Of a DNA stretch of 64,000 nt, positions 36,149 through 46,530 are shown in pieces. Location of the stretch: positions 24,771,390 through 24,835,389 of the forward strand of contig CM055102.1 of NCBI GenBank assembly GCA_029204225.1, given 5' to 3'. How positions within the stretch are numbered: position 1 is the first letter of the stretch; every line of letters starts with the position of its first letter. Origin of the DNA: Diphasiastrum complanatum (lineage: Eukaryota; Streptophyta; Lycopodiopsida; Lycopodiales; Lycopodiaceae). Made by a program: the position numbers and the translations under genes. The notes beneath the pieces were generated by a model. The model was not told the DNA's origin, did no database searches, and saw only the letters and a list, made by a program, of their open reading frames with translations.

Positions 36149-38653
36149 ATGGTATACATCAGTCGAAGTTTCTTATGTGGGCTTCTGTTCTGCTGCCTGC
36201 TCTCCTTCCCCAATGTGCAGAACGCCAGCGGTCGAGTTCTTGAGATAGGAAATCACTTGCAATTCCGTGAAGTCACCACACCTGGGGAGCAGAAGATTGA
36301 AGCTCTGAAGGGAGTTGTTTCTGTTGCTAGCTGGCTCAAGGTTCACACAGGAAGCCCTCTCATAAGGGGAGGTACCTTTCTCAAGAACAATCTCTGGAAG
36401 AAAAGCAAATCTCATGAACCCAGTTTTGGTGTTGGCTCTTTGATTTTGTCTGGCGATCATGCTGGTTTTGATAAGCTTGATAAAGGCACGCCAACTCCTG
36501 GTTCAGGTCCCAGTCCAGGAGGCAACCAATCGCCACTTGTTAGCCAACACAAAGAAAGGGTTGTGGTGCATGGAGATGAAAATCTTGCAACCAACTCTTT
36601 ACCAAAAGGCTGGAATGTACCATCCGGGCCAAGTAGGTTGCACCAAGAGAAAGCTGACAAGATTACAAGAAGCGTGGACAACATTTTGAAAGAAGAGGCC
36701 TCAGAATCAGAAAAACAAGCTCTTCAATCCGCGTCAGAGTCTGGGAAGGATGAGGGTGATGCAGAGAAGCTGGTTTTCAATGCTCGGCTTCTGCCCGAAG
36801 GTATCACCCCTCCTTCAGGACCAAACCCAGGCCACAATGATGCAATCCTGGCAGCTCTGGACCGAAAAAATAAGCTGACTGTCAACTCTCTTCCCAAAGG
36901 CCCGACAACGCCTCCAGGGCCAAATCCTGGGCACAACGCTGTGATTGCAAGTGAGGAACCTGAGAAATTGCACTTGGAGCTTCTGCCCCAAGGACCCAAC
37001 CCTCCTTCAGGACCAAACCCAGGCCACAATGGTGCAATCCTGGCAGCTCTGGAGGGAAATAAGCTGGCTGTCAACTCTCTTCCCAAAAGCCCAACAACGC
37101 CTTCAGGGCCAAATCCTGTGCACAACGCTGTGATTAGAAGTGAGAAAACTGAGAAATTGCAATTGGAGCTTCTGCCCGCAGGCGTAAACCCTCCTTCAGG
37201 ACCAAACCCAGGCCACAATGGTGCAATCCTGGCAGCTCTGGAGGGAAATAAGCTGGCTGTCAACTCTCTTCCCAAAGGCCCAACAACGCCTCCAGGGCCA
37301 AATCCTGTGCACAACGCTGTGATTAAAAGTGAGAAAACTGAGAAATTGCAATTGGAGCTTCTGCCCACAGGCGTAAACCCTCCTTCAGGACCAAACCCAG
37401 GCCACAATGGTGCAATCCTGGCAGCTCTGGAGGGAAATAAGCTGGCTGCCAACTCTCTTCCCGAAGGCCCAACAACGCCTCCAGGGCCAAATCCTGTGCA
37501 CAACGCTGTGATTAAAAGACACAAAACTGAGAAATTGCAATTGGAGCTTCTGCCCACAGGCGTAAACCCTTCTCCAGGACCAAACCCAGGCCACAATGGT
37601 GCAATCCTGGCAGATCTGGAGGGAAATAAGCTGGCTGTCAACTCTCTTCCCAAAGGACCAATAACGTCTTCAGGGCCAAATCCTGTGCACAAAGCTGTGA
37701 TTAAAAGTGAGAAAACTGAGAAATTGCAATTGGAGATTCTGCCCAAAGGCGTAAACCCTCCTTCAGGACCAAACCCAGGCCACAATGGTGCAATCCTGGC
37801 AGCTCTGGAGGGCAATAAGCTGGCTGTCAACTTTCTTCCCAAAGGCCCAACAACGCCTTTAGGGCCAAATCCTGTGCACAACGCTGTGGCCAAAACTGAG
37901 AAAACTGAGAAATTGCAATTGGAGCTTCTGCCCACAGGCGTAAACCCTCCTTCAGGACCAAACCCAGTCCACAATGCTGCAAACCTGGCAGCTCTGGAGG
38001 GAAAAGATAATTTGGCTGTGCCTTCAGGGCCAAATCATAGGCACGATGTTGTGATCGAAAGTGAGAACTCTAAGAAACTGCGTTTGGAGCGCCTGCAAAA
38101 AGGACCCGTCCCCCCATCCTCCCCAAACCCCATTCACGATCTGATCCTCAACAGCAAGCTGGTAGAGAAAGAATTGCCTGCTGCCAATCAAGTTGAGGAT
38201 GTTGAAATAGTCCACGATAGCTCCTCAACCCTAAAGACGTTGCCAGGATCCAATCCTAGTGTTGCTCCTGAAGGCTTTGCTGTCAAGCATTCGCTTGAGA
38301 TCTCGGAAGCCCACTTTGCTGCAGAATCTGCTAAGCCCAACTCTCTAGAAGATAAGGCCCTTGTTTTGAATAAGCTCCCAAAAAGTCCAGGACAAACTTA
38401 CAAGTCTTCACCAAATCTGATCCACTACTCTATCCACACCACTGCCTCACAGAAGAAGCCTGTAAGTGACGATCACAAAGAGATCTGCGAGCTCCATTTT
38501 GACTCTCGACAAAACTTCAGTGAGCTTGTTGGTTGTCAGCAAGACATCATGCCAATGGCTCCCGCCACTCTCTTCAGACCGGCAGTCATGCAGCAGGGTA
38601 TGCACAATTTTTTTGCTGCTGGTATTGCAAGGGATACTCTTCCCAGATCATAA
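36149..38653 (+). CDS. Secreted multi-peptide precursor with tandem CLE/IDA-like motifs
   Basis: The 834-residue product starts at the ATG at 36149. The frame is open further up, but only via TTG/GTG codons, and this ATG gives a proper signal peptide: residues 1 to about 27, hydrophobic core FLCGLLFCCLLSF, then NASG. Residues 108-127 hold GSGPSPGGN. Residues 149-166 hold LPKGWNVPSGPSRLHQ. Residues 213-609 are 14 alternating motifs of two types: A, LLPxGVNPPSGPNPGHN, and B, NSLPKGPTTPPGPNPVHN. Weaker copies follow near residues 647-664 (VPPSSPNPIHD) and 741-760. The core resembles CLE peptides (CLV3 RTVPSGPDPLHH) and IDA peptides (PIPPSAPSKRHN), including the LPKG lead-in of IDA. In those families the peptide is cut from a secreted precursor, Pro-hydroxylated, and sensed by LRR receptor kinases. 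Release of many peptides from this one is inference. No transmembrane segment follows the signal peptide. Stop is TAA at 38651. Confidence 0.9.
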   Translation: MVYISRSFLCGLLFCCLLSFPNVQNASGRVLEIGNHLQFREVTTPGEQKIEALKGVVSVASWLKVHTGSPLIRGGTFLKNNLWKKSKSHEPSFGVGSLILSGDHAGFDKLDKGTPTPGSGPSPGGNQSPLVSQHKERVVVHGDENLATNSLPKGWNVPSGPSRLHQEKADKITRSVDNILKEEASESEKQALQSASESGKDEGDAEKLVFNARLLPEGITPPSGPNPGHNDAILAALDRKNKLTVNSLPKGPTTPPGPNPGHNAVIASEEPEKLHLELLPQGPNPPSGPNPGHNGAILAALEGNKLAVNSLPKSPTTPSGPNPVHNAVIRSEKTEKLQLELLPAGVNPPSGPNPGHNGAILAALEGNKLAVNSLPKGPTTPPGPNPVHNAVIKSEKTEKLQLELLPTGVNPPSGPNPGHNGAILAALEGNKLAANSLPEGPTTPPGPNPVHNAVIKRHKTEKLQLELLPTGVNPSPGPNPGHNGAILADLEGNKLAVNSLPKGPITSSGPNPVHKAVIKSEKTEKLQLEILPKGVNPPSGPNPGHNGAILAALEGNKLAVNFLPKGPTTPLGPNPVHNAVAKTEKTEKLQLELLPTGVNPPSGPNPVHNAANLAALEGKDNLAVPSGPNHRHDVVIESENSKKLRLERLQKGPVPPSSPNPIHDLILNSKLVEKELPAANQVEDVEIVHDSSSTLKTLPGSNPSVAPEGFAVKHSLEISEAHFAAESAKPNSLEDKALVLNKLPKSPGQTYKSSPNLIHYSIHTTASQKKPVSDDHKEICELHFDSRQNFSELVGCQQDIMPMAPATLFRPAVMQQGMHNFFAAGIARDTLPRS
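36470..36529 (+). other. SGPSPGGN motif in the precursor (PIP/IDA-like)
   Basis: It encodes DKLDKGTPTPGSGPSPGGNQ. The SGPSP-G pattern resembles the PIP/PIPL core (SGPSPxGxGH) more than CLE, and it stands apart from the array. Confidence 0.5.
36593..36646 (+). other. Most CLE-like motif in the precursor
   Basis: It encodes NSLPKGWNVPSGPSRLHQ. VPSGPSRLHQ matches the CLE pattern VPSGPxxLHx at the fixed positions (P4, G6, P7, L10 and H11 of a 12-residue peptide), and LPKG precedes it as in the array units. Confidence 0.65.
36785..38047 (+). repeat. Coding tandem array, exact 189-bp dimer units
   Basis: A-type motifs lie at 36785, 36977, 37166, 37355, 37544, 37733 and 37922 (each 54 bp). B-type motifs lie at 36884, 37073, 37262, 37451, 37640 and 37829, with a shortened one at 38009-38047. 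After the first step of 192 bp every A-to-A step is exactly 189 bp (63 codons: A motif 18, spacer 14, B motif 18, spacer 13). Spacers are GAILAALEGNKLAV and AVIKSEKTEKLQL. Near-identical DNA between units indicates recent unequal exchange or conversion. Confidence 0.95.
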
Positions 38654-39037
38654 AACAGCATCACCTTCCTCCATTCTTTCAACACCATAGATCATATACG
38701 GGGTTCCTTGGAACCCATCACAACAATCATTCATCATCTCAATTTGAGGCCAAAGGCATCAATTTACCCTCAATGGTGGGTTCAGCTGGAAAGCCAAAAA
38801 TTTTGTTTCCATGGTAATACAATGAGAAGCCTGCTTGCTTAAATAAGAGATCACTTTGAAGCTCTTGCCCTTGAATTTGGCATCATGCTGATGATCTTAA
38901 TCTTCATGATTGTGGCAGCAGCTGATCTTCTCACTTTTTTGTCACCTCGCTCGCCACCAATCATCCTAAATGGAGAGCCACAACACAACTGAGTATAGCT
39001 TAGATTGGAGACATGTTTATAGTTTGGAATCTGGATA

Positions 39038-39043
39038 AATAAA
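39038..39043 (+). terminator. Candidate poly(A) signal AATAAA
   Basis: It is the first perfect AATAAA noted downstream of the peptide-precursor stop, about 385 bases after it. An earlier variant site is possible. Confidence 0.4.
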
Positions 39044-39425
39044 ACTTTTTTCTTTATTCTTTGTTCAATGTAAGTTGCGAGGATGATCTCGACAACACAA
39101 TTTAGACGAAATTTGAGCCACTTCAAGGACAACACATTGCAAATTAACACTACTTCTCATGAGTCATGAAGCTAGGACTGGATTTTTCTTGTTTGCATGG
39201 ATTATGCTGATTGTTTGAATGTTTTCGTTTATTCTGACTTGTGCTATTTGCTGAAATTTGAGCTTATGTCAACAGAATAGGACATAGTTATCAACTAATG
39301 TAGACAAACAAACTTTAACTCTTTACTATTTACTATCTACTATCTTATATTTTAATTTAGTCCTCATATGAAGTTGTGCGGTTTTGCATAACACACTTGT
39401 GAATTAAGTTGAGACCTTTTTACAA

Positions 39426-39427
<2 letters not shown>

Positions 39428-39458
<31 letters not shown>
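39428..39458. repeat. (CA)n microsatellite, 31 bp
   Basis: A short perfect CA tract downstream of the peptide-precursor gene. Confidence 0.9.
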
Positions 39459-39460
<2 letters not shown>

Positions 39461-40475
39461 AAGGAGAAATGACACAAAATGTACTCTTTTACCAATCAAG
39501 AGCACAGACTACAAAATTTGACATAAACACTTCTTTGATCTAGAGCAAGAAATATGAGAGGTGCAACTCCCTTCTGGATGGGTGTGTCGCTTGAGTACGA
39601 ACTTCCCCTTTGTCTATATGTGTACGCTTTTGAACTATTAGTATGTAAATGACTTTGAGCATGAGTTCAATTACTGAGATATCTTGTGCTTACGTTTCCT
39701 CTTGTCGTATGTTTGCCTTAGGGTTGAATGATTGTGTTGATGTTATAAACTCTATAGCACCAAACAAGTTCTTAGGTTTATGTTGCGATCTTTTCTAGTG
39801 AATTTGATCAAACATTTTAATTTGTGCTTTAAAGTCTAAGAATGGTTGAAATATGTATTTGTTTTAGAAATTGTGATTCGAAGAAAACTAGTTATTCTAA
39901 CTAAAGTATGTAGAACAGAGAAATCTTTGAATCGATAGTGAACCAAATTTTTTCCTTATAGTTGATTTTTGAGAATTAGCTATATGATTAGCAATTGCTG
40001 AGATCCTAACATTCAATTTCGTTTCTACTTCATGCCAAGATAATGTTATTATATGTACAACATACTTCAAAGATTCTATAGTGCTAAAACAATAAGATAC
40101 AATCGTATGGGTAATCAAATTAACTTTTCATGAACTGCTTTGGAATTATTTGAAGATAAATTTTTTATCAAATAGTGTTACTGGACATCAATTTGAAATT
40201 CCAGCATCCTTTTATGACTAGTCAAATCTATTCAACCACTATATAAACTCCTTAAACTTGGAACTTTCTCTTATTGGGAAACAATAACTCTTTATACTAC
40301 ACTTTTCATCAAATCTAAGTTAAAGCATGCCATGACATATGCTAAATCTTTGGCGTCATTTCTAGAGAGATCAGCAGCGGTAAGGAGAATTTAGGAGATT
40401 CAATTAAATCTTCCACCCTATGTCTGGTGATGCATGCCCAAGATGGATACTTCAGAATGTCAGGTTTTGTCCATT
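39459..40475. other. AT-rich stretch without recognisable gene
   Basis: Only short random frames are present, and no repeat partner was seen. Confidence 0.5.
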
Positions 40476-40690
40476 AGAGACCAAGGTATAATCTTGAGCT
40501 TCAAAAATTTCTAGGATCTATGAGCTATTATAGGCGATATATCAAGAACTTCTGAATAACCATTTTTCCACTCAAAAATTACTTGACAAACACGTACCAC
40601 TGGTATGGACAGAAGTTCATCAAAATGCATATGATATCTTGAAAATGAATCCTACTTTTTGTTTTGCAAATAAACTTCCAATTCTACTTG
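40476..40690 (+). pseudogene. Gypsy RT/RNase H junction fragment
   Basis: The sequence LQKFLGSMSYYRRYIKNF corresponds to the conserved (I)RSFLGLxxYYRRFI block after the RT palm in Gypsy elements. An eroded PLKNYL...WYGQ segment follows. Stops intervene. It is an isolated slice. Confidence 0.65.
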
Positions 40691-41555
40691 CACAGTGATG
40701 ACTAAAAGATTCTAAAACATCAAAGTCTTAATGTTTATTGAAAGAACGACCTTTGTATTACTACATCAAAGAACAAGATAGATTCATTTCGAGAGGAACG
40801 AAGACAAGGATTTAACGAATGAAGAGATTTTTATCTCAGGAATAAAGGTGCATTATGATCCATATGGTTGTTGGTCCTACCAATTCCAAGCTTTGCTATG
40901 ATTTTGGAAAGGTTCACCATATATGAAAATGTGAACCAACTGCGTAAGTCTTAAACTAGTAATACTTTGGGTCACTTGGAAAAGCATTTCTAGAGTATTT
41001 TAGAGAAATTGGGAATTTTAGAACAATGCTTGCATGGTTGAATTTAATAAAAAAGACTTCCAAGGAGTCTTTAAGAAAATGCACTCAAATTGTGAAAACG
41101 ATAGGAAAATTAGATACTGATTATCCCATTCCAATACAAATTGAATGATATTTAGGAGCTTTCCTTTGAAAATCCACAAATATTGTCGACATGGCCTAAT
41201 GGCAAGTCTAGAAGGTGTCATTGCTATGATAGAATCACAAGAAGATATACTAGGGTCAACCACTATGGGAATTCAATTATTCTCCTTCCAAAGCACAACA
41301 TCATCCAAGGTGGATTTAAGGAGATAACTCATTCAAGTAGTTGACAATATGTAAAAGTGGGTTACAAACTTGGAGATTGTACTTGTATGGATAGGCTAAT
41401 AAGTTGGTACACCATTCATATGACTACAATCATTCTCACCTATTTATGTTTAATGTATTGATTTGATATATTTCTTTCTACAAGTTGGATATAGAATTAA
41501 TCTTAGGCACAATGGTTGGATAATGCAAGTATATGCAAGGATAATTCAAGTACAT
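40691..41555. other. No recognisable gene
   Basis: Decayed sequence lies between a Gypsy slice and a Copia slice. No conserved motif was seen. Confidence 0.4.
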
Positions 41556-42091
41556 GGCATACTATAACAATTCACTACTAGCTACTCACCTCAATCCAAT
41601 GGTGTAGCTAAGAGGAAGAATAGAACTCTCATAGAGAGTACTAAGTGCATGTTAGCCCATGCCTCACTTCCTAAGTACTTTTGGATGAGGTAGTATCTAC
41701 TGCAGACTATATACAAAATTAATGTATCACTAAAGTCCTCGGCAACAAAATCTGCATTAGGTTTGGATAGGATCGGAACCCTCTCTCAAGCATTTACTAG
41801 TTTTTGGATGCATCACCTTTTCTCAAGTACCTACTGAATTAAGAAAGAAACTACAATCGATTCCAAATCAAATTAAAAGTCAATTTTAGAGAAAAATCAA
41901 CAACATGTCAAAATAATTACAATAAGGTCAATCGACCTAGGTATCCACCTTCAAGATTCATAGATGATCCTTCTTGTTATTTTGTACAAGGACCTAATAC
42001 AATGAAAGAAGCCATGTCTAACAGTAATGTTGATCAATGGAAGGCTGTCATGGACAAGAAATATGACTCCCTCATATTAAATGACACATGG
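41556..42091 (+). pseudogene. Copia integrase end and RT start, plus strand
   Basis: It includes TTSYSPQSNGVAKRKNRTLI and KCMLAHASLPKYFWM (late integrase core and after), an interrupted C-terminal region, then NTMKEAMSNSNVDQWKAVMD with KKYDSLILNDTW (RT N-terminus). It ends at about 42091, where minus-strand Copia DNA begins, so two Copia copies meet head-on here. Confidence 0.75.
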
Positions 42092-42733
42092 ATAGTCAGA
42101 CTGGCTGCCTCCATAATAGATGCATAGATGTTTTGTTGCTTGGACATATTTCATGACCTTCATGAGTGCTTTCCAATGGATTGGCCTTGGATTCGATAGG
42201 AACTGGCTAAGTGAATTGATCAAGTATGCAAGGTTAGGTCAAGTGCAGAGCAATGCATACATTAAATGAGCCGATAATGGAGTGAAATGGATACGATTTT
42301 ATTTCCTCCTTTTTTGTCTCGGTTTGAGGGCATTGTTCCTTTGATAATTTCAGACCAGAGTCGAGTGAAAAGAAGCTCAATTTACAGCTGGTCATTCCAT
42401 ATTTTTCCAACATGTTAGAGAAATATCGTTGTTGACTGATGTAGATCTGTCTGGTGAGTCGATTTCGATGAATCTAAATTCCGAGACAAGGACCCATATC
42501 AGTCATCTTGTATTCCTAAGCTAGCATGCATTTTGTATTCTTTAAGAGATTCAGATTATTACTAAACAGGAATGTATCATCTACATATAAGGTGATGATT
42601 ATGAAGGAAGTCGAAACAGACTTGAAGTAGACATTGGAGTCTGCCGAGTTTGGAATAAAAGCATTCTCGATTAGAAATACATTTATCTTATGAAATCAGG
42701 CTCTTGGTGACTGTTTCAGACCATACAGAGCCA
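42092..42733 (-). pseudogene. Copia RT (YVDD) to RNase H, downstream half of a CACTA-split element
   Basis: Read leftwards from 42733: LYGLKQ, a region ending IIITLYVDDTFLF (the RT catalytic box, about 42590), the RT connection region, then LSQFLSNPRPIHWKALMKVM and HLCIYYGG at the RNase H start. Stops and frame shifts occur. The upstream half lies at 61580-63060: the residues before the CACTA insertion (VHKFHKA) join those after it (LYGLKQ) as in intact Copia RT. Confidence 0.85.
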
Positions 42734-42850
42734 CACTACAAGAAAATGTGACAAAAATTGTGGGGAAAAAAATTTCCGCAATTTTTTTTCGTCGAAATTT
42801 TGGAAAGCCAAAAAATTGCGAAATTTTTTTCGCAATTTAAGATTGGTGCA
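42734..42850. repeat. Left TIR and sub-terminal repeats of the CACTA element
   Basis: CACTACAAGAAAA, then repeated TTTCCGCAATTT, AAAAAATTGCG and TTCGCAATTT in both orientations. Such clustered short repeats are binding sites for the TnpA-type protein in studied CACTA elements; here that role is inferred. Confidence 0.85.
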
Positions 42851-43144
42851 CGATATATAAGCGCATATGCATAATGCAAATGATCAGTTGCATGTATAGT
42901 ACACAAACACATGCCATATGGATTAAACTTTACACAGCTACATACATTAATGTTTGAAAATATGCATGTACTAGATCTATACGAGTTTTGACAACATGTG
43001 GGTTGTTAAAAAAAACCTTATGATAGCACAATGTGCTAACATTACTAGAATTAATAGAGAAAATAGTTTCGAATTTCTTAGATAAAATAGTTACACAGAT
43101 ATCTGCAAAGTACATTTCGAGACTACTCTGTCTCTAAATCATCA

Positions 43145-44347
43145 TTACTTTGGGGATCTTGTGAGGAAATCGATAAAATGTCCTTCAACAATATCCACAT
43201 GAGATGTACATTCCTCTTCATCCACGATAAGATCTACTGATGTCATGCAAAAGTCCTCAACCAATGAAAAATCCATGACATTATTCCCATCCTTATCCTG
43301 CCTTCTCCTTCTGGGCCACAAATTGGACAAGCAAGATATCCCTTCACTCTACATCCGGCAAGCAAGCCATATGCAGGAAAATCATGGACTGTCCACAGCA
43401 AAATACCTCTTAGAGAAAAATGTCTCCCTTCATGCATCGGTCGTGTAACATCGTAAGTAGGTATTCCATTCCACAATTCTAGCAACTCTTCCACAAGGAC
43501 TTTTAGATAAACATCTATCTTATCTTCTTTTACTTGGTTCGGACCAGGAATAAGGAATGACATCATAACAAAGAGTTTTTTTGTAGCTAGCCAAGGTGGC
43601 AAATTATAATTCACTAAAAGAACAGGCCAAGTACTCCATCTGCTACTCAAATCTTGAAAGGGATTCACACCATCTATAGCAAGTCCAAGTCGAACATTTC
43701 GAGGTTCTTTAGCAAACGGCTGCCAAGTTGAATCCACATGCTTCCAAGCAAGCGAGTCTGTCTTAGCATGTTGTCATGGCTTCTACCTTGTGTATGCCAT
43801 AACATTAGATTTGCAATAGTTGGACAGCTACAAAATAACAAATAAAAAAGACATCAATATTAATATATGTGTGTGTGCATATATATATAATATGCACATA
43901 TACGTGTGTGTTTGCTATAAATATATATTTAAAAATGGAACATAAATTTGATGTTCAGATGTAATGATGAAACTCAAAAATTTTATCTTGCATTGATTAA
44001 AGAAAACTAGAGCACCTGTACATTCGAAGAAGACGTGGTATCAATGGATAATGTCTTAATACTTTTTGTGATATTTTTCTCTTTTCTTCCTTCCATCGAC
44101 TAGCCGCGCAAATAGGACATGAATCCAATATAGAATGCTCCCCACGATATAATATGCAGTCATTAACACATGCATGAATGCTATTATAGTGCAACCCAAG
44201 ATCTTTGATCATTTTCTTTGCTTGGTATGTTAATGGTGGAAGCTCGTTTTCTAATGACAAAATGTCTTTCTTCAAAAGATGTAGCAACTCATCCATGCTT
44301 GCTTGTGACCAACCATGTACCACTTTAAGATTGTAAAATAACAGCAT
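43145..44347 (-). pseudogene. CACTA TNP2-type transposase, truncated
   Basis: The N-terminal block at 44347-43997 reads VVHGWSQASMDELLHLL, KKMIKDLGLHYNSIHACVND, CPICAASRW and YPLIPRL. A gap of about 170 bp with TTTTGTAG on its right follows (a possible intron, though the donor GTGCTC is poor). Then 43803-43245 reads DSLAWKHVDSTWQPF, AIDGVNPFQDLSSRWSTWPV, LVNYNLPPWL, LLWTVHDFPAYGLLAG and LACPICG. These are the ordered blocks of the Transposase_21 (TNP2) family, which cuts and joins the element ends. The C-terminal part beyond CPICG is missing, and a frameshift lies between the two blocks. Confidence 0.88.
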
Positions 44348-44442
44348 TGCTGAAAGCTTGCTAACTTTACATCATGTATATAAGGGTTCACGTCAGAGCG
44401 CCTGTCGGCCATCACCACCAGTGGAATGTGTCGGTGGGACAG

Positions 44443-44730
44443 TCATCTGGCAGAGAGCATGACGGCACAAGGGCCATCGCTAAGGTATTCAAATTCCAAG
44501 TTATAATTATCTGTTGGTTGGCCATCTTCCATATGTTGGTCTTGCATAGATGGTTTGATGTCCTCAAAATCCACACTAAATGTTGTGTGTCTAGGTGCTT
44601 CTTCTTGATCTAGTGAATCATCCAGCTTGCTATTACAACCAACATTATCAAATGCATTTTGTATCATCCTTTGTGACTGCATATCAAGAGAATTTACGGA
44701 CATGTCATTTTCAGATTTCCCCTTCAAAGT
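44443..44730 (-). pseudogene. Possible TNP2 upstream exon or acidic N-terminus
   Basis: A 94-codon minus-strand frame (LDMQSQRMIQNAFDNVGCNS ... TFSVDFEDIKPSMQDQ) lies about 100 bp upstream of the conserved TNP2 block. TNP2 proteins usually have a poorly conserved N-terminal region of this kind. Assignment rests on position only. Confidence 0.4.
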
Positions 44731-45189
44731 ATATTTCCCCTTCGATTCTTAATAGTTGGAGTCCTGTGTTGCTGGCAAAAAGTATGAGATTTAAGAGACA
44801 AAAACAAACCACAGGTTATGACATTCCTACCAATTCACATATACACGAAGAACAGTCAAGCAATCTTTTAGTATTATGACATGTACATCCAAGTAATTTG
44901 TACATGACTTTCATATTCACCCACTTCACCAATAATTGCTCATACACTAAACATAAAAAGTTTGCAAGTTATTAAGAATATGCATGCACGTAATCTAAAA
45001 TCACATCATAGAGGTATATCAACTCAATTCTTGCCATCATGTGCGTAAGTATAGCATTAAAATATACTATCAGGAGACATATAAACACATTTGATACTAA
45101 TAAAACCATTGCTCACAAGTGTTACAAGATAACTCATCTAGAACTATTTTCTTCCATATCAAATTTTGCATGACATGACATGTTCATAA

Positions 45190-45810
45190 TTAAGCCTCCC
45201 AATCATAATCAACAAATAGCTCATCTCCATCATGCAAATCTCCAAGAGAAACTGTCATCATATATCCATGCGATCAAAGTGGTGCTCCATCTTCCATCCA
45301 TGGACCATTCCTAGGTTCTAATCTCCATGCCACATTTGTTAGCTCTTTAGACTTGCACGAATTGTTAATGTAACCAGCTACATTTCCATCAATAACATCC
45401 CCTACTACAACACACATATGTTTGACTGGAACACGTGGATCCTCGTAAAGTGCATACGCCTTCATCCTAGGATAATCTGGCCAAAGGTCTTTCCATTTTG
45501 AGTACTTGTAACGTTTTCCTCCATATGGAAAGAGAGCTTCTCCCTTTTTCATGTTGCACCGAACAAAAAGTACATGCCCACTGTCTTTCATGTTGGATAT
45601 TTAAACCTCATAATCTCTTCCATGATATGAAAAAACAACATTAATAGGAATAGAACCATCAAGTCACAATCCATGCAACTTAGGATTTAGCTCAAATATC
45701 ATCAACGCCCTACGTTTAATAATGTCTTGACCTATCTCATCATGCCGTAATAGTGGCAGACCATTTGCCACATGTGATGAAAGACATCTTTCTAGCCAGC
45801 TCCACATGGA
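45190..45810 (-). pseudogene. SET-domain gene fragment carried inside the CACTA element
   Basis: Minus-strand blocks in order: GLPLLRHDEIGQDIIKRRAL, then KKGEALFPYGGKRYKYSKW, KHMCVVVGDVIDGNVAGYIN, NNSCKSKELTNVAW, and, after an in-frame TGA at 45274, TVSLGDLHDGDELFVDYDW and a TAA at 45190. The N-x-S-C-like GYINNSC and the ELxxDYxW end are the two SET hallmarks around the S-adenosylmethionine/lysine site (the usual N-H-S is N-N-S here). Three in-frame stops in all make it a pseudogene. It is not a normal CACTA component, so it is probably a captured host gene fragment. Confidence 0.7.
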
Positions 45811-46355
45811 CTAGGATAAAGGCATGTACAAGACGATTTAGAAAAGTTAGTAAAAGGTATTGCACAAAAGGCCATCAAAATCATATGCTTAATTTCTAAA
45901 ATCAACAACATACCATGTTTCTAGTACATTAATAATGCATAGTTTAGTATAATACCCTTGCATTATACTCTGTTTTTTTTTTTATGTTGACCAGCCTCTT
46001 CTCAACAAATGCTTTTCAATTACATCAAGGGACATAAATCCTAGGCCTCTACAATTGGCACATGGGCAAGGAACCATGGTCACACAACATCCTCTCTAAT
46101 TTTTTCAAATGACCAATCATGCGCAACATTTGCTCCATGATCTACTCCATAAAAAAAATCAACACTTTTATAAAACGTGTAAAAAACCTAAACAAAAAAC
46201 ATGCCTACCAACATAAACACCTCAAGGTCAAGATTAACTACGTAAGTACAAAACGAGAAACTTTTGATTGTCTTAACTACACATCTAGTTAAAAAATTGT
46301 TAGAAATAAATGCTCCACCTTCTGGTACTGCATGGTTCCGACTAGCTCACACTAT
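45811..46355. other. CACTA interior without recognisable gene
   Basis: AT-rich, with no domain visible. It may include more of the captured gene's introns. Confidence 0.4.
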
Positions 46356-46359
46356 AAGC

Positions 46360-46530
46360 CCCCCATTATGAGGAGAAGGCATAACAGTAGTTGGGTACCT
46401 AGTCCCGAGGGGATTGCCCCCCCCGATGGGGTCCAGGGGCATCGTGCCCTGTTGGGGGTTCGGGGGGAGAACCCCCGTACCTACGATATGGCTTATATGC
46501 GTAAGGAAAATCCGATGTCTGTAAGGAAAC
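46360..46530. repeat. GC-rich palindromic block in AT-rich DNA
   Basis: CCCCCCCCGATGGGGTCC and GTTGGGGGTTCGGGGGGAGA with ACCCCC form G/C hairpins. The composition is sharply different from the surrounding AT-rich DNA, so this is likely a small foreign repeat. Confidence 0.6.

Noticed and set aside
36724-37974. 416-codon open frame antisense to the peptide-precursor repeats
   Set aside because: It mirrors the 189-bp coding repeat on the other strand; the repeat length is a multiple of three, so an antisense frame stays open automatically.
36149-38653. Structural hydroxyproline-rich wall protein (extensin or arabinogalactan type) as the identity
   Set aside because: Proline occurs only in defined PPSGPNPxHN-like blocks separated by non-Pro spacers with conserved His-Asn ends; there are no SPPPP or AP repeats. 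Kept as a minor alternative.
45190-45810. An intact host SET methyltransferase gene
   Set aside because: In-frame stops, a short length and its position between CACTA ends indicate a captured fragment.
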